64,000 nt of DNA, taken from contig NZ_KQ948673.1 in the NCBI RefSeq assembly GCF_001514145.1, positions 182,607 through 246,606 on the forward strand, given 5' to 3'. Numbering within the stretch: the stretch's first letter is position 1; the number at the start of each line of letters is the position of its first letter. The translations under genes and the position numbers were made by a program. This document shows, piece by piece, positions 45,252 through 53,649 of this stretch. This DNA is from Streptomyces canus. Lineage in GTDB: Bacteria; Actinomycetota; Actinomycetes; Streptomycetales; Streptomycetaceae. The notes under the pieces are model-generated. The model was not told the origin of the DNA, did no database searches, and saw nothing but the letters and a program-made list of their open reading frames with translations.

Positions 45252-45263
45252 ATTGTCAACAAT
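45252..45263. promoter_or_regulatory. GntR-type operator upstream of the gal-like operon
   Basis: ATTGT-CA-ACAAT, a perfect 5-bp inverted repeat with a 2-base spacer, 52 bases upstream of the GntR start codon. TTGTCAACAA recurs before the AAHS transporter at 40970. Between it and the MarR gene (45264-45431) no gene can be supported. Confidence 0.75.
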
Positions 45264-45431
45264 TTTGTCTGCCGTATCGCGTACATGGCCTGTCCAGGTC
45301 GAACCGGTGCCCCGGTGAGGCGGGCCATGGTTTCGGCGCCGATGCCCACCGTGGCAACCCGGTAGCCGGCCAGTCCGCGACGACCAGGACATGCCGTCCG
45401 TTGCCACGGGCGGAGACTGATGCAGGACCGT

Positions 45432-45956
45432 TCACGGGGAGCTCCCGGCGACGACTCGGGTGGGGAGGTCGAGCGGGGTCTCGGTGTGGGCGACGAAGTC
45501 ATGGACCAGCCGGCGGAAGAGCGTGGCGAACCGCTCCAGCTCGTCCGGGGTCCATTCGGCAAGGGCCAGCTCGACACCCCGGCGGCTCGCCTCCCGTATG
45601 CGCTCCACCGCCGCGAGGCCCGCGTCCGTGAGTTGCACGAGCTGAGCCCGGCGGTCGTCCGGGTCGGCGACCCGCACGACGTACCCGATCCGCTCCAGCT
45701 GCCGCAGCTGCCGGGTGACATGGGAGGCCTCCACGGACAGCCGGACCGCGAGCACACCCGGGCGCACCGGGTCACGCGCCGCGATGTTCCTCAGGACGGT
45801 CACAGCGGCCCGGTCCAGGTCGAGCCCGGCGGCCGCCATCAGCCGCTCGTGCTGCCGGGCCCTCCCGGCCACATAGGTCATTCGGCTGAGGACGTACTCG
45901 ATCTCGACCACGGTCGCCGACACACCTGCCGTCGGCGCGGGATTCTGTGCGGACAT
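45432..45956 (-). CDS. MarR family transcriptional regulator
   Basis: A 174-residue winged-HTH regulator. The DNA-binding part (residues about 60-120) has VLAVRLSVEASHVTRQLRQL as helix-turn-helix and RIGYVVRVADPDDRRAQLVQ as wing with the conserved DxRxxxxxLT-like pattern. It is divergent from an alcohol dehydrogenase, and the 119-base gap contains three copies of a 17-base palindromic box; two further copies precede an MFS gene 2.4 kb away. It is therefore predicted to control itself, the dehydrogenase and the MFS gene. Confidence 0.92.
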   Translation of the reverse strand: MSAQNPAPTAGVSATVVEIEYVLSRMTYVAGRARQHERLMAAAGLDLDRAAVTVLRNIAARDPVRPGVLAVRLSVEASHVTRQLRQLERIGYVVRVADPDDRRAQLVQLTDAGLAAVERIREASRRGVELALAEWTPDELERFATLFRRLVHDFVAHTETPLDLPTRVVAGSSP

Positions 45957-45975
45957 GGCGCCCCCAGAGGTAGTT

Positions 45976-46048
45976 GCCCGACTTAAGCAATGCCGAATTG
46001 ATTGCTTGACTTAAGTAACTCGCATGTGCTTGCCTAAGTCAAGCAAGA
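45976..46048. promoter_or_regulatory. three MarR boxes between MarR and the dehydrogenase
   Basis: TTGCCCGACTTAAGCAA (45976-45992), TTGCTTGACTTAAGTAA (46004-46020) and TTGCCTAAGTCAAGCAA (46032-46048), all variants of one palindrome, with centres 28 bases apart. The AT-rich boxes stand out from their surroundings. Confidence 0.85.
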
Positions 46049-46075
46049 TGGCATCCCTCCAGAAAGTGGGACCCC

Positions 46076-47173
46076 ATGGCCACGATGAAGTCCGTCCACG
46101 CCGCGAAGGACAAGGTCGACGTGATGGACGTCGAGCGGCCCGTACCCGGCCCCAAGGACGCCCTCGTGCGGATCCGGGCCTGCGGGATCTGCGGCACGGA
46201 CACCTTCTTCCTCCACCTGGGCGGCATGCCCTCCGGTGCGGACGGGGCGACGCGGGCCATCCCGCTCGGCCACGAGCCGGCCGGTGAGTTCGTCGAGGTG
46301 GGCGCCGAGGTGAGAGGTCTCGCGGTCGGCGACCGGGTCGTCGTCAACCCGCAGGGCGCGCCCACCGGCATCATCGGCTGCGGCGGCGAACTCGGCGGTA
46401 TGGACGAGTACTTGCTCCTCCAGAACGCCGAGGTCGGCACGAACGTCGCCGTCTTCCCGGATGACATGCCCTTAGACGTCGCCGCCCTCAACGAGCCGAT
46501 GGCGGTCGCCCGGCACGCCGTCAACCGCTCCGAGGCGAAGCCCACGGACAAGGGGGTCGTGTTCGGTGCCGGACCGATCGGTCTGGGCGCCACGATCTGG
46601 CTGACACTGCGCGGGGTGGCACGCGTGACCGTGGTCGACGTCATCCCCGAGCGCCTGGAGACCGCGCCGGCGGTCGGCGCCGGCGCGGTCGTCGACTCCG
46701 CCACGGAGGACCTCACGGCCAGGCTGAAGGAGCTGCACGGCGAGGCCGCGAACGCGCTCGGACAGCAGCGGGCCGGCACCGACGTCCACATCGACGCCGC
46801 GGGAGCGCCGGCGGTCTTCGACGCCGTGATCGCCAACGCCAAGTGGCACGCCGAGCTCGTCATGGTGGCCGTACAGAAGAAGGGCGAGGTGGATCTCGGC
46901 GGCATGCTGCGCGGTGAGTTGACGCTCATCGCGTCGCAGGGGTATCCGACGGAGATCTTCGAGGTCACGGCGGAGCTGGTGGAGCACCGGGAGCGGTTCG
47001 CCAGGCTGATCAGTCACCGGGTGCCGTTCTCCGAGGTCGGCCGCGCGTTCGAGCTCGCGCTGCCCCACCATGCCGTCCGGCGTCCGCGCCTTCGGCGTGG
47101 CCGCTCGCGCCGTTCCCGCGCCCCTTCGAGGTGTGGGGGTGCACGGCATCGGACAGGGACTTCCACCCCATGA
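46076..47173 (+). CDS. zinc-dependent alcohol dehydrogenase with replaced C-terminus
   Basis: A 365-residue medium-chain dehydrogenase. Catalytic-zinc Cys39 lies in ACGICGTD, then GHEPAGEFVEVG supplies His and Glu, and the Rossmann motif is FGAGPIGLGATIW. Up to about residue 329 (VGRAFELAL) the protein is normal; the last 36 residues are a Arg/Pro-rich run (starting PHHAVRRPRLRRG) unlike any dehydrogenase. The DNA coding for it resembles one half of a dispersed Streptomyces intergenic repeat, so the true 3' end appears lost or replaced. The stop overlaps the kinase start (ATGA). Activity is uncertain. Substrate probably an alcohol or sugar derivative. Confidence 0.8.
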   Translation: MATMKSVHAAKDKVDVMDVERPVPGPKDALVRIRACGICGTDTFFLHLGGMPSGADGATRAIPLGHEPAGEFVEVGAEVRGLAVGDRVVVNPQGAPTGIIGCGGELGGMDEYLLLQNAEVGTNVAVFPDDMPLDVAALNEPMAVARHAVNRSEAKPTDKGVVFGAGPIGLGATIWLTLRGVARVTVVDVIPERLETAPAVGAGAVVDSATEDLTARLKELHGEAANALGQQRAGTDVHIDAAGAPAVFDAVIANAKWHAELVMVAVQKKGEVDLGGMLRGELTLIASQGYPTEIFEVTAELVEHRERFARLISHRVPFSEVGRAFELALPHHAVRRPRLRRGRSRRSRAPSRCGGARHRTGTSTP

Positions 47174-48375
47174 TCGACATTCTCTTCCGCTGCCGTCCGC
47201 GCCTCGGCGACACGCCACTGCCCCTCGGTCTCTTCGCCTGCTCCTTCCCCGGCAGCCTCGTCACCCTGCCGGGCAGCGACCCCGCGGTCGCCTGGTGGCC
47301 CGGTGTCCTGCTGACCGGACTGGCGTGCGGGGCACTGCTGTGGCGCCGGAACCGTCCCCGGGTCGCGACGGCCGTGGCCATGGCGTGCGCGACCGTCGTG
47401 TCCGCCCTCGGCTACATCCTCACCGTCCTGCTGCTCGGTCCCCTCATGACCGCCCTCTATTACCTGGCCCTGCGCACGGACCGCAGGACGGCCAACACCT
47501 TCGCCTTCGCGAGCATCGTCTGCCTGATCTCGGTGGCTCTCGTGGCCGGGCCCGGTGACGAACCACTGGTTCTCAAGCTGCTCGGGCCAGCCGCCTGGCT
47601 GCTGCTGCCCGTCGCCCTCGGCACCACGACCCGGCTTCGGGGCGCCTACCTGGAGGCCGTGCAGAGCCGTGCCGAGCACGCGGAACGCACCCGGGAGGAG
47701 GAGACACGGCACCGGGTCACGGCCGAGCGCATGCGCATCGCCCGCGATCTGCACGACGTGGTGGCCCATCACGTTCTCCTGGCCAACCTCCAGGCCGGCA
47801 CGGTCAGCCGTATGCTGCCCGCGCGGCCCGGCGAGGCCGGGAGGATCGCCGCCGAACTGACCACCACGACCTCGTCGGCGCTGCGTGAACTCAAGGCCAC
47901 CGTGGGCCTGTTGAGGCACGACGCCGACCGTACGACCGAATCTGCCAGGACACCGGAACGTACCCCCGGGCTCGCCCGGCTGCCCGAGCTCGCCGCCTCC
48001 TTCCGGCACGCCGGGCTCACGGTCGCCGTCACCACCGAAGGAAGGGTGAGGACCCTGTCCGCCGGTGCCGACCTCACGGCGTACCGCATCGTCCAGGAAG
48101 CCCTCACCAACGTCACCAAGCATGCGGCTGTCGACACGGCGGCGGTACGGCTCGTGTACCGGGCCGACGACCTGCTCGTGTCCGTCGTCAACGACGGCAG
48201 CGCGTACGCCAACACCCCCTCCCCCGGCGGCGGTTACGGCCTGATCGGCATGCGCGAGCGGGCCCGTTCCGCAGGCGGGCGGATCCGTGCGGGCCGTCTC
48301 GCCCAGGGCGGCTTCGAGGTCGTCGTCGAGTTGCCGTACCACCCGCACGGTCACCCGCAGGAAGCGGCCGTCTGA
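47170..48375 (+). CDS. NarL-type sensor histidine kinase, orphan
   Basis: A 401-residue HisKA_3 kinase. Four to five hydrophobic segments occupy residues about 20-175; the phosphoacceptor motif is ERMRIARDLHDVVAHHVLLA with the His in DLHD, and the ATP-binding domain has ALTNVTKHAAVDTA (N-box), SVVNDG and GGGYGLIGMRERARSAGG (G-boxes). Response-regulator genes normally follow such kinases, but none is present here; the next gene is an MFS transporter. Start at ATG 47170 overlaps the dehydrogenase stop, which suggests a deletion placed the two together. Confidence 0.9.
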   Translation: MIDILFRCRPRLGDTPLPLGLFACSFPGSLVTLPGSDPAVAWWPGVLLTGLACGALLWRRNRPRVATAVAMACATVVSALGYILTVLLLGPLMTALYYLALRTDRRTANTFAFASIVCLISVALVAGPGDEPLVLKLLGPAAWLLLPVALGTTTRLRGAYLEAVQSRAEHAERTREEETRHRVTAERMRIARDLHDVVAHHVLLANLQAGTVSRMLPARPGEAGRIAAELTTTTSSALRELKATVGLLRHDADRTTESARTPERTPGLARLPELAASFRHAGLTVAVTTEGRVRTLSAGADLTAYRIVQEALTNVTKHAAVDTAAVRLVYRADDLLVSVVNDGSAYANTPSPGGGYGLIGMRERARSAGGRIRAGRLAQGGFEVVVELPYHPHGHPQEAAV

Positions 48376-48406
48376 GCCGTGTTGTCCAGCCCGCTCCCGA
48401 TTGAAC

Positions 48407-48451
48407 TTGCTTAAGTCAATCAATTGCGATTCACTTGAGTGAGTCAAGCAA
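48407..48451. promoter_or_regulatory. two MarR boxes upstream of the DHA2 MFS gene
   Basis: TTGCTTAAGTCAATCAA (48407-48423) and TTGAGTGAGTCAAGCAA (48435-48451) match the boxes near the MarR gene, with the same 28-base centre spacing. They lie 30-74 bases before the MFS start codon. Confidence 0.85.
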
Positions 48452-48480
48452 TCCACAGGTTCCCGACCGGAGGCCCAGCC

Positions 48481-49959
48481 ATGTCCGACGCCCTTGCCCA
48501 ACCCGCCGAAGCGGGGTCGTCAGCCCCGCCGAAGCCGAACGCCGTGGTGGCGGTCCTGGCCCTGGCCGGAATCGTCGTCTCGCTGATGCAGACCCTGGTC
48601 ATCCCGATCGTTCCCGAGCTGCCCAAACTCCTGCACGCGGAGCCCTCCGACACCGCCTGGGCCGTCACCGCCACCCTGCTTGCCGCGTCGGTGGCCACGC
48701 CGGTCGTCGGGCGGCTCGGCGACATGTTCGGCAAGCGCCGGATGCTGCTGCTCAGCATCGTGCTGCTGGTCTCCGGTTCGCTGGTCTGCGGCCTCGCCGA
48801 CTCCCTCGTCCCGATGATCGTCGGACGTGCGCTGCAGGGTCTGGCCGCCGCGGTCGTGCCCCTCGGCATCAGCATCATGCGGGACGCGCTGCCGTCCGAC
48901 CGGCTCGCCGGGTCGACCGCGTTGATGAGCGCCTCTCTCGGTGTCGGCGGCGCGCTGGGGCTGCCCGCCGCCGCGTTCATCGCCGACAACTGGAACTGGC
49001 ACATCCTGTTCTGGGTCTCGGCCGCTCTCGGTGCCGTCGCCTTCGTCCTCGTCCTGCTGATCGTGCCCGAGTCCGACGTGCGCGCCGGGGGCCGGTTCGA
49101 CCTCGTCGGTTCGCTGGGGCTGTCGGCCGGTCTGGTCTCGCTGCTGCTGACCGTCTCCAAGGGCGGTGACTGGGGCTGGACGAGCGGCACCACCCTCGGC
49201 CTCGGCGCCGCCGCGGTCGTGATCCTGCTGGCCTGGGGCTGGTGGGAACTGCGCAGCCCGCAGCCGCTGGTCGACCTCCGGACCACCGCCAAGCCGCAGG
49301 TGCTGTTCACCAACCTCGCCTCGATCGCGCTCGGGGTCTCGATGTTCGCGATGTCCCTGGTGCTCCCGCAGCTGCTCCAGCTGCCCGAGCAGACCGGCTA
49401 CGGCCTCGGCAAGTCCATGCTGACCGTCGGCCTGGTGCTGGCCCCGCAGGGCCTGGTGATGATGGCCATGTCCGCCGTCTCCGCGGCCGTCACCAAGGCC
49501 AAGGGTCCCAAGGTCACGCTGATGATCGGCGCGCTGATCGTGGCCGCCGGGTACGTGCTCAACATCGTCCTGATGTCCGAGGTCTGGCACCTCGTCCTGG
49601 TCTCCTGCGTCATCGGCGCCGGCATCGGCTTCACCTACGGCGCGCTGCCCGCCCTGATCATGGGTGCCGTGGATCCCACCCAGACAGGCGCCGCGAACAG
49701 CCTCAACACCTTGATGCGGTCGCTGGGCACCTCCTTCGCCAGCGCTCTCGCCGGTGTGATCCTGGCCCAGATGACCACCGATTTCGGCGGCACCGCGCTG
49801 CCCTCGGAAAACGGCTTCAAGGTCGTCATGGTGATCGGAGCGGGGGCGGCCCTGCTCGCCTTCGCCGTAGCGACCCTCATCCCACGCCAGCGGCACACCA
49901 CCCCGCAGCCTCCGGCCGACGGACCGACAAGGCCGACGGAGGTCGGCGCCAAGGCGTAA
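48481..49959 (+). CDS. MFS transporter, DHA2 (14-TM) type
   Basis: A 492-residue multidrug/metabolite exporter with about 14 hydrophobic segments. Family motifs are LMQTLVIPIVPELPKLLHA, then WAVTATLLAASVATPVVGRL with GDMFGKRRMLL (motif A), and GRALQGLAAAVVPLGISIMR (motif C-like). ATG with GGAGG 8 bases upstream is chosen; an earlier in-frame start lies inside the MarR boxes. Probably derepressed when the MarR regulator binds its ligand. Confidence 0.92.
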   Translation: MSDALAQPAEAGSSAPPKPNAVVAVLALAGIVVSLMQTLVIPIVPELPKLLHAEPSDTAWAVTATLLAASVATPVVGRLGDMFGKRRMLLLSIVLLVSGSLVCGLADSLVPMIVGRALQGLAAAVVPLGISIMRDALPSDRLAGSTALMSASLGVGGALGLPAAAFIADNWNWHILFWVSAALGAVAFVLVLLIVPESDVRAGGRFDLVGSLGLSAGLVSLLLTVSKGGDWGWTSGTTLGLGAAAVVILLAWGWWELRSPQPLVDLRTTAKPQVLFTNLASIALGVSMFAMSLVLPQLLQLPEQTGYGLGKSMLTVGLVLAPQGLVMMAMSAVSAAVTKAKGPKVTLMIGALIVAAGYVLNIVLMSEVWHLVLVSCVIGAGIGFTYGALPALIMGAVDPTQTGAANSLNTLMRSLGTSFASALAGVILAQMTTDFGGTALPSENGFKVVMVIGAGAALLAFAVATLIPRQRHTTPQPPADGPTRPTEVGAKA

Positions 49960-50032
49960 GGCCCGCTTCGGTACCGGGCTGACCGGCCGTCGCTCCCTGG
50001 GGCGGCGGTCGCTCGGCGTTGCGGGGGCCGCC

Positions 50033-50191
50033 CCCGACCGCAGGGCGGCGACCACCCACGCATCCGGCACGGCACCCACCCGGCACTCGCAAGGCAACCG
50101 CCACCAGGCGTCGGCAAGAGCCGCACCCGACCACAAGGCCGCGACCACCCCCGCATCCTGCAAGGTGACCACCCGGCACTCGCAAGGCAAC
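50033..50191. repeat. imperfect 93-base-spaced direct repeat in intergenic region
   Basis: Two copies of a segment of about 66 bases (50033-50098 and 50126-50191), offset by 93 bases; the last 23 bases of each are identical, including CGGCACTCGCAAGGCAAC. It lies in the 446-base gap between the MFS gene and the small membrane protein, where no gene can be supported. Confidence 0.8.
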
Positions 50192-50405
50192 GGCCCCTCG
50201 GCGTTCGCGAGCCCGCGGCCACAGTCGGCCGTGCGTTCTCAGAACGCTGTCCCGCGGCCACCCCGGGCTCATCGCCCCGCCGACCCGGTCGGCGTCGCAC
50301 CGCGCCACGCACGCAGGGCGCGGACCTCGCAGCCTCACCGGCGCCGAGCGGTCGTCATTGCCGACACGGGCTGCTTCTGAAGGCTCGCCCGTACCCAGCG
50401 ACCCC

Positions 50406-50918
50406 TTACTTGATCACCGCGTTCGCCACCACGACCACGACCCCCAGCATCGCGTCCACCAGCCCGATGGTGATCGCAGCGAGCCAAGAGCGGTGGGACC
50501 AGCGGGCCGTGACCAGGCCCAGGGTGAACAGGATGGTGATGTTGAGGGCGAAGGCCGGGTACTCGACGCCGTTCGCCGGCCACCAGCCCCAGCCCGCGCC
50601 GGCCAGGACGACGGCCGTCGGCAGGACCGCCGCGACCAGGGGCCACTCGTCGGCGAGGGTGCGCAGGGCGTCCCAGCGGCGGTGCGGGGCACGCTCGGCG
50701 ATGTAGTGGGCGTAACCGTGGGCGAGGGCGGAGGCGAGGGCGGTGACCAGGAGCCACACGGCGTCGTAGCGGCGGCTGTCCCGGGAGGTGTGCCCGTACT
50801 GGGTGAGCGCGGCGACCATGGAGCAGGCCAGGACCGAACCGTAGACACCGCCGAACAGGACGGCCTCCCGCGTGTCGTGCTGGTGCGGCCGGGACGCGGC
50901 AGCCTCGGTGTCCACCAT
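50406..50918 (-). CDS. small integral membrane protein of unknown function
   Basis: About 170 residues with four to five hydrophobic segments (LFGGVYGSVLACSMVAALTQ, then VWLLVTALASALAHGYAHYI, LVAAVLPTAVVLAGAGWGWW, ALNITILFTLGLVTA and ITIGLVDAMLGVVVVVANAV). The His/Tyr-containing AHGYAHYIAE in the second segment is distinctive. I do not recognise the family. The start is ambiguous between an ATG at 50918 and a GTG one codon later. Isolated, transcribed away from the cupin gene. Confidence 0.7.
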   Translation of the reverse strand: MVDTEAAASRPHQHDTREAVLFGGVYGSVLACSMVAALTQYGHTSRDSRRYDAVWLLVTALASALAHGYAHYIAERAPHRRWDALRTLADEWPLVAAVLPTAVVLAGAGWGWWPANGVEYPAFALNITILFTLGLVTARWSHRSWLAAITIGLVDAMLGVVVVVANAVIK

Positions 50919-51041
50919 GCCCTCCACGATCACCCGCCCCGCCAAGTGCCGCCAGTTCGCGACGGAGTGTCCTCCCACCTGCGCCGACACTCCACACACT
51001 GTCGACGCACGGGCCGGGAACGACCTCGCTAGGGTCGCACC

Positions 51042-51386
51042 ATGGACCACAGCTTCGTACTCCACATCCCCGACGCCGAGCTCGAATCCGAGCCCCTCGC
51101 GCGGGAGCAGATCGTCTCGGGGACGCCCGAGGTGACCGGAAAGGTGGTCTGGGAGTCGCAGGACGGACGGCAGATCCGCGGCATCTGGCAGATCACGCCC
51201 GGAGTCGTCACCGACACGGAGGCGGACGAGCTGTTCGTCGTGATCAGCGGGTCGGCGACCATCGAGGTCGAGGGCGGGCCGACGCTGAGGGTGGGGCCCG
51301 GCGACATGGCCGTACTGCGTGCGGGCGACCGTACGACGTGGACCGTGCACGAGACCCTGCGGAAGGCGTACGCGATCAACCTGTGA
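51042..51386 (+). CDS. small cupin-domain protein
   Basis: A 114-residue single-domain cupin. The two conserved motifs are degenerate: GIWQITPGVVTDTEADELFVVISG in place of G(X)5HXH(X)3-4E(X)6G, with Glu and Asp but no His pair, then GPGDMAVLRAGDRTTWTVHE. The loss of the His ligands suggests it binds ligand without the usual metal, as in DUF861/EutQ-type ureidoglycolate-hydrolase relatives. Its stop overlaps the end of the convergent LacI gene by 11 bases. Confidence 0.8.
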   Translation: MDHSFVLHIPDAELESEPLAREQIVSGTPEVTGKVVWESQDGRQIRGIWQITPGVVTDTEADELFVVISGSATIEVEGGPTLRVGPGDMAVLRAGDRTTWTVHETLRKAYAINL

Positions 51387-52380
51387 GCGGACCCGCCGTC
51401 GTGCCCCGGATCTCCAGCACCGGCGCGGCGAGATCCGTGCGCCCCTCTCCCCCACGCCCCTCGAACCGGTCGAGCAGGCACCGCGCGGCCCGGCGGCCGA
51501 CCTCGTGGCTGGCGTTGTCGACGGTGGTGAGCCAGACGTGGCGGAGCCGGGCGATGCTCGTGTTGTCGTAGCCGACGACGGACAGGTCGCGCGGGACGCT
51601 CAGGCCGAGCTCCTCCGCGGCCGACACCGCGCCGATCGCGGCGATGTCGTTGAAGGCGAAGACGGCCGTGGGCCGGCCGGGGCGGCTCAGCAGCCTGACC
51701 GTCGTGCGGTAGCCGCCCTCCTCGGTCATGTCACTCGCCTCGACGACCGCCTCCTCGCCGAGGCCGTGCGCCCGCATCGTCGCCTCGAAGCTGCGCCGGC
51801 GCAGCTCGCCGACCGCCCCGTACCCCGCGATGTGCGCGACGCGGCGGTGGCCGAGGCCGATCAGGTGCTCGGTGACCAGGCGGGCGCCGCGCTCGTCGTC
51901 GTTGGCGACGACGTCCACCCCCGGCAGCCCGGGCTCGCGCGCACCCGCCACGACGACCGGGAGCCGCTCGGCCACCGCCCCGAGCGCGGCGGGATCGGGC
52001 AGCGTGCCGACCACGACCAGGCCGTCCACCCCGAGGTCCAGGAAGGGACCGGCCGGATCCTGTCCGGTACGGCGGTTGAGACGGGCGTCGGCCAGGAGCA
52101 TGCGCAGGCCGTTGTCGTGGAGCAGGGAGTTCAGACCGTCGAGCAGGTCCACGAACCAGGGGTTGCGCAGGTCGTTCAGGAGGACGCCGACCGTGCGGGT
52201 GCGCTGCTCGCTGAGGCTGCGGGCGGCGGCGTTCGGACGGTAGCCGAGCTCGCGCACGGCCCGCAGCACGGCCTCCCGTCTCTCCGGGCGCACCTGGTCG
52301 GAGCCCCGCAGCACGAGTGAGACCAGCGACTTCGAGACACCGGCCCGGTCGGCCACATCACGGATCGTCGGCGGTCTCAT
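51376..52380 (-). CDS. LacI family transcriptional repressor
   Basis: A 334-residue regulator. The N-terminal HTH is TIRDVADRAGVSKSLVSLVL followed by the hinge helix (NAAARSLSEQRTRTVGVLL), then a type I periplasmic-binding fold for a sugar (LNDLRNPWFVDLLDGLNSLL, GVDGLVVVGTLPD, VVANDDERGARLVTEHLIGL). Divergent from three Gfo/Idh/MocA genes. Its likely operators, ATGGA-N4-TCCAT and TGGACCGGTCCA, lie in the 114-base gap. Confidence 0.93.
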   Translation of the reverse strand: MRPPTIRDVADRAGVSKSLVSLVLRGSDQVRPERREAVLRAVRELGYRPNAAARSLSEQRTRTVGVLLNDLRNPWFVDLLDGLNSLLHDNGLRMLLADARLNRRTGQDPAGPFLDLGVDGLVVVGTLPDPAALGAVAERLPVVVAGAREPGLPGVDVVANDDERGARLVTEHLIGLGHRRVAHIAGYGAVGELRRRSFEATMRAHGLGEEAVVEASDMTEEGGYRTTVRLLSRPGRPTAVFAFNDIAAIGAVSAAEELGLSVPRDLSVVGYDNTSIARLRHVWLTTVDNASHEVGRRAARCLLDRFEGRGGEGRTDLAAPVLEIRGTTAGPLTG

Positions 52381-52383
52381 GGT

Positions 52384-52478
52384 ATGGACCGTTCCATGAT
52401 GCGGTGCGGCTTGTCAAAGGGTTGACAGCGAGGGAAGACGGCACCCAAGGTGACCTGGACAGAAAATGGACCGGTCCA
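52384..52478. promoter_or_regulatory. two LacI-type operators
   Basis: ATGGACCGTTCCAT (52384-52397; perfect 5-bp arms) next to the LacI start, and TGGACCGGTCCA (52467-52478; perfect 12-bp palindrome) 17 bases before the first dehydrogenase. They share the GGACCG core with central CG expected of LacI-family sites. Confidence 0.8.
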
Positions 52479-52494
52479 AAAAGGTGGCTTCCCC

Positions 52495-53649
52495 ATGGTC
52501 GATACGCTCGGTGTCGCCGTCGTCGGATTCGGCTGGATGGGGCGGGTGCACACCCAGGCCTACGCCCGTGTCCCGCACCACTACCCCGGGCTCCCGCTGC
52601 GCGCCGAGCTCGTGACCGTCGCCGAGGACGTGCCGGGACGGGCCGAGGAGGCGGCCGCGCAGTTCGGGTTCGCCTCGGCGACCCGCGACTGGCGCGAGGT
52701 CGCCGCCGACCCGCGCGTCCAGGCCGTCAGCATCACCGCGCCCAACTTCCTGCACCGGGAGATCGGCGTCGCGATGGCCGAGGCCGGCAAACACATCTGG
52801 ATCGAGAAGCCGGTCGGCCTCACCGCCGAGGACGCCCGCGCGGTGGCCGACGCGGCGGCCGGGACCGGGGTGCGGAGCGCGGTCGGCTTCAACTACCGCA
52901 ACGCGCCCGCCGTCGAGACCGCGCGCGCCCTGATCGCCTCCGGGGAGATCGGCACGGTCACCCATGTCCGCGTCCGGCTCTTCAGCGACTACGCGGCCCA
53001 CCCGCAGGGCGCCCTGACCTGGCGTTACGAACGTGAACGCGGTGGCAGCGGAGTGCTCGGGGACCTCGCCTCGCACGGCGCCGACCTGGCCCGCTTCCTG
53101 CTCGGCGACATCGCTTCCCTCACGGCCGACACCGCGATCTTCGTGCCCGAGCGCGCCCGCCCCACCGGAGCCACCGCCGGGCACACCCTGGCGACCGGAG
53201 AGCTCGGGCCCGTCGAGAACGAGGACTACGTCAACTGCCTGCTGCGCTTCGCCTCCGGTGCCCGTGGCGTCCTGGAGGCCTGCCGGGTCTCGGTCGGCGA
53301 GCAGAACAACTACGGCTTCGAGGTGCACGGCACGAAGGGCGCGGTGTTCTGGGACTTCCGCCGCATGGGTGAGCTGGGCATCAGCCGCGGCACCGGCTAC
53401 CAGGACCAGCCCGTCAGCACGGTGTATGTCGGCCCGGGCGACGGCGAGTTCGGCGCCTTCCAGCCCGGCGCGGCCAACGCCATGGGCTACGACGACCTCA
53501 AGGTCGTGGAGGCGTACCGCTTCCTGCGTTCGGTCGCCGAGGGCACGTCGTACGGGGCCACGGTGGAGGACGCCGTGCACAGCGCCGTCGTACTGGACGC
53601 CATGTCCCGGTCCGCGGAAAGCGGTTCATGGGTGGAGGTGTCGGCATGA
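52495..53649 (+). CDS. Gfo/Idh/MocA family oxidoreductase
   Basis: A 384-residue NAD(P)-dependent sugar/cyclitol dehydrogenase. Cofactor motif GVAVVGFGWMGRVHTQAYAR, substrate-site Lys in GKHIWIEKPVGLT (EKP), and GFNYRNAPAV follow the family pattern; SGVLGDLASHGADLARFLLG contains the catalytic Asp/His region. ATG with AAGGTGG upstream is chosen over an upstream ATG that lies within the operator. First of three overlapping genes. The substrate cannot be assigned by eye; a deoxyhexose, aldose or inositol isomer is likely. Confidence 0.9.
   Translation: MVDTLGVAVVGFGWMGRVHTQAYARVPHHYPGLPLRAELVTVAEDVPGRAEEAAAQFGFASATRDWREVAADPRVQAVSITAPNFLHREIGVAMAEAGKHIWIEKPVGLTAEDARAVADAAAGTGVRSAVGFNYRNAPAVETARALIASGEIGTVTHVRVRLFSDYAAHPQGALTWRYERERGGSGVLGDLASHGADLARFLLGDIASLTADTAIFVPERARPTGATAGHTLATGELGPVENEDYVNCLLRFASGARGVLEACRVSVGEQNNYGFEVHGTKGAVFWDFRRMGELGISRGTGYQDQPVSTVYVGPGDGEFGAFQPGAANAMGYDDLKVVEAYRFLRSVAEGTSYGATVEDAVHSAVVLDAMSRSAESGSWVEVSA

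Noticed and set aside
48439..48480. Longer start for the DHA2 MFS gene
   Set aside because: Would begin inside the MarR boxes and lacks a ribosome site; the later ATG has GGAGG.
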